The notes beneath the pieces were generated by a model. It saw only the letters and a program-made list of their open reading frames with translations, ran no database searches and was not told the DNA's origin. Positions 4,892 through 7,374 of a DNA stretch of 7,374 bases are shown in pieces (the first letter of the stretch is position 1; every line of letters begins with the position of its first letter). Both the position numbers and the translations under genes were made by a program. Source of the DNA: Nitrosopumilaceae archaeon (GTDB lineage Archaea; Thermoproteota; Nitrososphaeria; Nitrososphaerales; Nitrosopumilaceae); contig JAGWAW010000069.1 of NCBI GenBank assembly GCA_021296165.1, forward strand, positions 1-7,374. The letters are read 5' to 3'.

Positions 4892-6169
4892 TTGGGCAAC
4901 TCCGACATACGCATGGTGTACGTGCTGCTGGACGGGGTGGGCGACTTGCCCCACCCTGACTTGGGCGGGAAGACCCCGCTGGAGGCAGCCTCCACGCCAC
5001 ACTTGGACGAGCTGTGCCGGAACGGGGTTCTGGGCGAGGTGGTGTCGGTAGGACGCGGAATAGCCCCCGAGTCGGACATTGCCGTATTCAACATGCTGGG
5101 GTACAGGTTTTCACACGCCGACTACGCGGGGCGGGGCGTGATAGAGTCCATAGGGGTGGGTATCGACTTCCGGGACGGAGACCTGGCCCTGCGGGGAAAC
5201 TTTGCCACCCTGGACGAGGACGGCATCATAACCGACAGGAGGGCCGGCCGCCGCATCGACCCTGCGGAGGCCCGCCTCATCTCAAAGGAGATAGAGGAGA
5301 GTATACAGTTCTCCGAACCGGCCACCTCGGTGATGGTTGTACCCACCGTCGGGCACCGGGTCACAGTCCGGATCAGGTCCGGCCGCCCCCTCTCCGGCCG
5401 GATCACCAATACCGACCCCGCATACGTGAACGTGGGCGGAATGGGCATAGCCAAGGCCGTTGGAGACGTTCTGCGCATAGACAGGTGCCTGCCCCTGACT
5501 GACGGGGCCGCCCCCACAGCCAAATTAGTCAACGAGTTCATGGAGCAGTCAGTAGACATCATGGCCAAGAGCCGCATCAACGAGGCGCGGGAGGACCGTG
5601 GAGACAAACTGCTCAGCTGCATACTGCTCCGGGACGCCGGAAGCGCCTATCCCCGGGTCGCCCCCATAAACGAAAAGTACGCAATGCGCTTCTCCTGCAT
5701 AGTGGACATGCCCGTGGAGCAGGGCATAGCACGAGTGCTGGACATGAAGACGTACGAGGCCGGCGGCATAGGTGACTATCCGCTGAAGGCAAGGGTGGCG
5801 GCCAAGGCTTTGGACACGCAGAATTCAATATATGTCCACATAAAGGGCCCCGACGAGTTCGGGCACGACGGCGATGCCATAGGTAAGACCCGGAGCATAG
5901 AGGATATAGACGGTGGATTCTTCGGATCACTCTTGGACCGCATAGACACCGACAACGTGGCGGTGGTGGTCTCGGCAGACCACTCCACCCCCTGCATAAA
6001 CAAGGCTCACAGCGATGACCCCGTGCCGGTGCTGGTCTCGGGGAGAGGCACACGCCGCGACACCACCACCCGCATGACCGAGGAGCAGGCCCGACGGGGA
6101 CGCATTGGCATGCTGGCCGGCTCCGAGGTGGTGGGCGCCGCCCTGAGCGTCATGCGAGCTCAAAGGTAG
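4892..6169 (+). CDS. apgM: 2,3-bisphosphoglycerate-independent phosphoglycerate mutase, archaeal type
   Basis: ApgM interconverts 2- and 3-phosphoglycerate in cytoplasmic glycolysis and gluconeogenesis. The 425-aa length is normal for the archaeal family, which belongs to the alkaline phosphatase superfamily with two metal ions. Visible motifs are the N-terminal metal aspartate in LLDGVGDLP (Asp14), the expected serine nucleophile in APESD (Ser61), HIKGPDEFGHDG (317-328) with metal ligands among D321, H325 and D326, ADHSTPC (362-368) and HSDDPVP (373-379). The start chosen is TTG 4892 because the box A fits a leaderless transcript there. The alternative, ATG 4913, would remove seven residues and still keep every motif. 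The gene is transcribed divergently from thi4. Its last 20 bp overlap the 3' end of the convergent DUF309 gene. In a carbon-fixing thaumarchaeon the enzyme would work mainly in the gluconeogenic direction, which is inference. Confidence 0.95.
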   Translation: MGNSDIRMVYVLLDGVGDLPHPDLGGKTPLEAASTPHLDELCRNGVLGEVVSVGRGIAPESDIAVFNMLGYRFSHADYAGRGVIESIGVGIDFRDGDLALRGNFATLDEDGIITDRRAGRRIDPAEARLISKEIEESIQFSEPATSVMVVPTVGHRVTVRIRSGRPLSGRITNTDPAYVNVGGMGIAKAVGDVLRIDRCLPLTDGAAPTAKLVNEFMEQSVDIMAKSRINEAREDRGDKLLSCILLRDAGSAYPRVAPINEKYAMRFSCIVDMPVEQGIARVLDMKTYEAGGIGDYPLKARVAAKALDTQNSIYVHIKGPDEFGHDGDAIGKTRSIEDIDGGFFGSLLDRIDTDNVAVVVSADHSTPCINKAHSDDPVPVLVSGRGTRRDTTTRMTEEQARRGRIGMLAGSEVVGAALSVMRAQR

Positions 6170-6713
6170 ATATCCGGCCACTGCGGATCATGCCAGCCAG
6201 CCGCCGCCGCAGCAACTCCACGTCTATTGTATGATAGGTGCCGGCGCAGCGGGCCAGTTTTTTGAGGGCGCGGCCGAATATGGACAGACATATCGCATCC
6301 TCGTTCTTCTGGTAGTGCACCAAGCCGGCGGCGGCCAGTATTATCCCCTGCACCAGATCCTTCTCGCCCTCATAGCATCCCTTCCACACGCCCTCAAAGG
6401 ACTCGTGGCACTCCCAGAAGCGCTCCCCGTTGAAGTAGGCTATGCCCTCGCGGATGGCGTCCTCCTTGGGGATCTCGGCCTCGTTGATGAGTCGGGTATC
6501 CACCGTGCCGCCCAGCGGCTCGAGTGCCTCCAGCGTGCCGGGCAGTGCGCCGTCCGGAATTGTGACGTCCAGCTCTATGTGGGCGGAGGCCACCCTGACG
6601 TCACGGACCGTCACCGGGCGGCCGGTCAGGGCGCGGGCGCGCCGCAGTATGCTGGGCGCGTCGGTTCTGGAGTAACCGTCATTCCCCAAGTGCAGCATGT
6701 AGCGTTCCACCAT
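6150..6713 (-). CDS. DUF309 domain protein
   Basis: This 187-aa protein has a C-terminal DUF309 domain (about residues 88-157), a helical family of unknown biochemical role. The signature is clear: YFNGERFWECHESFEGVW (93-110) with the conserved His103-Glu104 pair, then QGIILAAAGLVHYQKN (122-137) with His133. The N-terminal part (about 1-80) has alternating strands and helices and resembles nothing I can name. I chose ATG 6713 (MVERYMLHLG): a minus-strand box A at 6734-6739 is centred about 24 bases upstream. The frame extends to a GTG at 6842, but the added residues have no domain and cross that promoter. ATG 6698 is a second possibility. The gene is divergent from ubiX, and its stop lies inside apgM. 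No signal peptide is present. Confidence 0.87.
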   Translation of the reverse strand: MVERYMLHLGNDGYSRTDAPSILRRARALTGRPVTVRDVRVASAHIELDVTIPDGALPGTLEALEPLGGTVDTRLINEAEIPKEDAIREGIAYFNGERFWECHESFEGVWKGCYEGEKDLVQGIILAAAGLVHYQKNEDAICLSIFGRALKKLARCAGTYHTIDVELLRRRLAGMIRSGRISTFELA

Positions 6714-6733
6714 ACGTACAATCCAGTGCGTCC

Positions 6734-6739
6734 ATAAAA
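6734..6739 (-). promoter_or_regulatory. Box A of the DUF309 gene
   Basis: The minus strand reads TTTTAT (within CTTTTATGG), about 24 bases from ATG 6713 by its centre. This is slightly shorter than the spacing at neighbouring genes but still fits a leaderless or near-leaderless start. Confidence 0.45.
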
Positions 6740-6855
6740 GTGCCCCCGGCAGGACGAACTCAAAGCCGTTCGGCAAGATGGCGTCTTGGCCATGTCCACG
6801 GCATTTCGCCGGCCGAGGCCGGTCTGTATCCGGCGCCTGCACACCCCGACCAAGC

Positions 6856-6876
6856 TGGCAGGTGCCAAACCTGGCA
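6856..6876 (+). promoter_or_regulatory. Three TGGCA half-sites upstream of ubiX
   Basis: TGGCA (6856-6860), its complement TGCCA (6863-6867) and a second TGGCA (6872-6876) lie within 21 bases. The first two form a perfect palindrome with a 2-base spacer. They end seven bases before the ubiX box A, a typical place for an archaeal operator or activator site. The role is inferred. Confidence 0.35.
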
Positions 6877-6882
6877 AGCAGG

Positions 6883-6888
6883 TTTTTA
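6883..6888 (+). promoter_or_regulatory. Box A of ubiX
   Basis: TTTTTA, with its centre about 27 bases before ATG 6913, predicts a leaderless ubiX mRNA. A short ATG-initiated frame at 6896-6913 would lie upstream of the transcription start. Confidence 0.5.
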
Positions 6889-6912
6889 CGTCGGAATGAC
6901 TACCATACCGTG

Positions 6913-7374
6913 ATGGATGAGCGGCTGCGCATAGTGGTGGGCATAACCGGCAGCACCGGGGCGATATACGGCATCCGTGTGCTGGAGGAGCTGAAAAGGC
7001 TGGGCCACCACACACACCTGGTACTCTCGGAGTGGGGCGAGAAGTGCATCGCGATGGAAACTGAGTACGACGCGGAGCAGGTGTGCCGCATGGCCGGCGA
7101 GGTCTCCAACGGCCGCAACATGGCCGCCAGCATATCCAGCGGCACGCACGCCACCGACGGCATGATAGTGGCGCCCTGCAGCATGAAGACGCTCTCGGCC
7201 ATAGCCAACGGATACGACGTCACTCTGGTGGCCCGGGCGGCTGGTGTCACCATAAAAGAGTCCCGCCGGCTGGTGCTCATGGCGCGCGAGTCCCCGCTCT
7301 CGGCCATCCACTTGGAGAACATGTTGAAGCTGGCCCGGCTGGGCGTTGTGATACTGCCCCCCGTCACCGAGTTC
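6913..7374 (+). CDS. ubiX: Flavin prenyltransferase UbiX, 3' end outside window
   Basis: UbiX attaches a dimethylallyl group to reduced FMN, making the prenylated flavin used by UbiD-type decarboxylases. 154 residues are visible, and family members are usually about 190-200, so only the C-terminal few dozen are missing. Motifs in order are the flavin-binding loop GITGSTGAIYG (10-20), APCSMKTLSAIANGY (87-101), LVARAAGVTIKESRRLVLMA (105-124), RESPLSAIHLENMLKL (125-140) and GVVILPPVTEF (144-154). The start is ATG 6913, set by the box A. An in-frame GTG directly before it is possible but adds one residue only. The gene is divergent from the DUF309 gene. A ubiD partner is not in the window and could follow to the right. 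The protein is cytoplasmic and FMN-binding. Confidence 0.95.
   Translation, partial: MDERLRIVVGITGSTGAIYGIRVLEELKRLGHHTHLVLSEWGEKCIAMETEYDAEQVCRMAGEVSNGRNMAASISSGTHATDGMIVAPCSMKTLSAIANGYDVTLVARAAGVTIKESRRLVLMARESPLSAIHLENMLKLARLGVVILPPVTEF

Noticed and set aside
3807..5000. Extension of the DUF6775-like frame upstream to 5000, giving 635 codons
   Set aside because: Above 3806 this frame runs antisense or out of frame through thi4 and the apgM start. The extra sequence is low-complexity Gly/Arg text, and the GTG at 3806 is well placed for coupling.
6809..6822. CCGGCC-GA-GGCCGG inverted repeat
   Set aside because: It has a two-base loop and pure G/C arms, and is likely to be chance in this composition. 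It lies away from both promoters' core elements.
6896..6913. Five-codon frame (MTTIP) whose stop overlaps the ubiX ATG
   Set aside because: The box A at 6883-6888 predicts transcription starting at the ubiX ATG, so this frame would not be in the mRNA.
1..7374. CRISPR arrays, tRNA or rRNA genes, transposase genes
   Set aside because: I saw no regularly spaced repeats, no cloverleaf or T-loop consensus in gaps, and no transposase or integrase motifs.

Overview
The window looks like chromosomal DNA of a GC-rich archaeon, most likely a thaumarchaeon of the Cenarchaeum symbiosum type. This is inferred from family content and style, because no search could be run. The supporting signs are an archaeal-type cofactor-independent phosphoglycerate mutase (ApgM), an archaeal Thi4 thiazole synthase with a cysteine at the sulfur-donor position, heavy use of ATA for isoleucine, strongly GC-biased third codon positions, and TATA-like box A promoters. 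At several genes the centre of the box A lies about 27 bases before the start codon, as expected for leaderless mRNAs.

Positions 1-1107 are poorly resolved. A minus-strand hypothetical gene runs off the left edge and contains a ten-G tract at which the best coding frame changes. Beyond it is about 800 bp with no gene I can support firmly: one long plus-strand ORF of doubtful status and a small inverted repeat. Positions 1108-2313 (minus) encode a complete Fic-domain protein (AMPylator family) with a class II self-inhibition motif and a C-terminal winged-helix-like region. It has lower GC than its neighbours and a Shine-Dalgarno leader instead of a leaderless start, so it looks horizontally acquired. 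Next to its promoter is a 224-bp segment (2376-2599) bounded by 20-bp imperfect inverted repeats and enclosing a 62-codon ORF.

From 2741 onward the sequence is compact and housekeeping-like. A 115-aa hypothetical gene (plus) meets a minus-strand two-gene operon tail to tail. In that operon thi4 comes first, and a Cys/His-rich protein resembling the archaeal DUF6775 family follows, its GTG start overlapping the thi4 stop. Divergent from thi4 is apgM (plus). apgM overlaps the 3' end of a minus-strand DUF309-domain gene by 20 bp. Divergent from the DUF309 gene is ubiX, the flavin prenyltransferase, which is cut by the right edge.

Functionally the right two thirds are core metabolism: the thiazole moiety of thiamine (Thi4), interconversion of 2- and 3-phosphoglycerate (ApgM), and the prenylated flavin cofactor for UbiD-type decarboxylases (UbiX). 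The most interesting leads are the coupling of a probably single-turnover Thi4 to a putative peptidase-family protein, the Fic island with its neighbouring inverted-repeat element, and the poly-G frame switch at the left edge.
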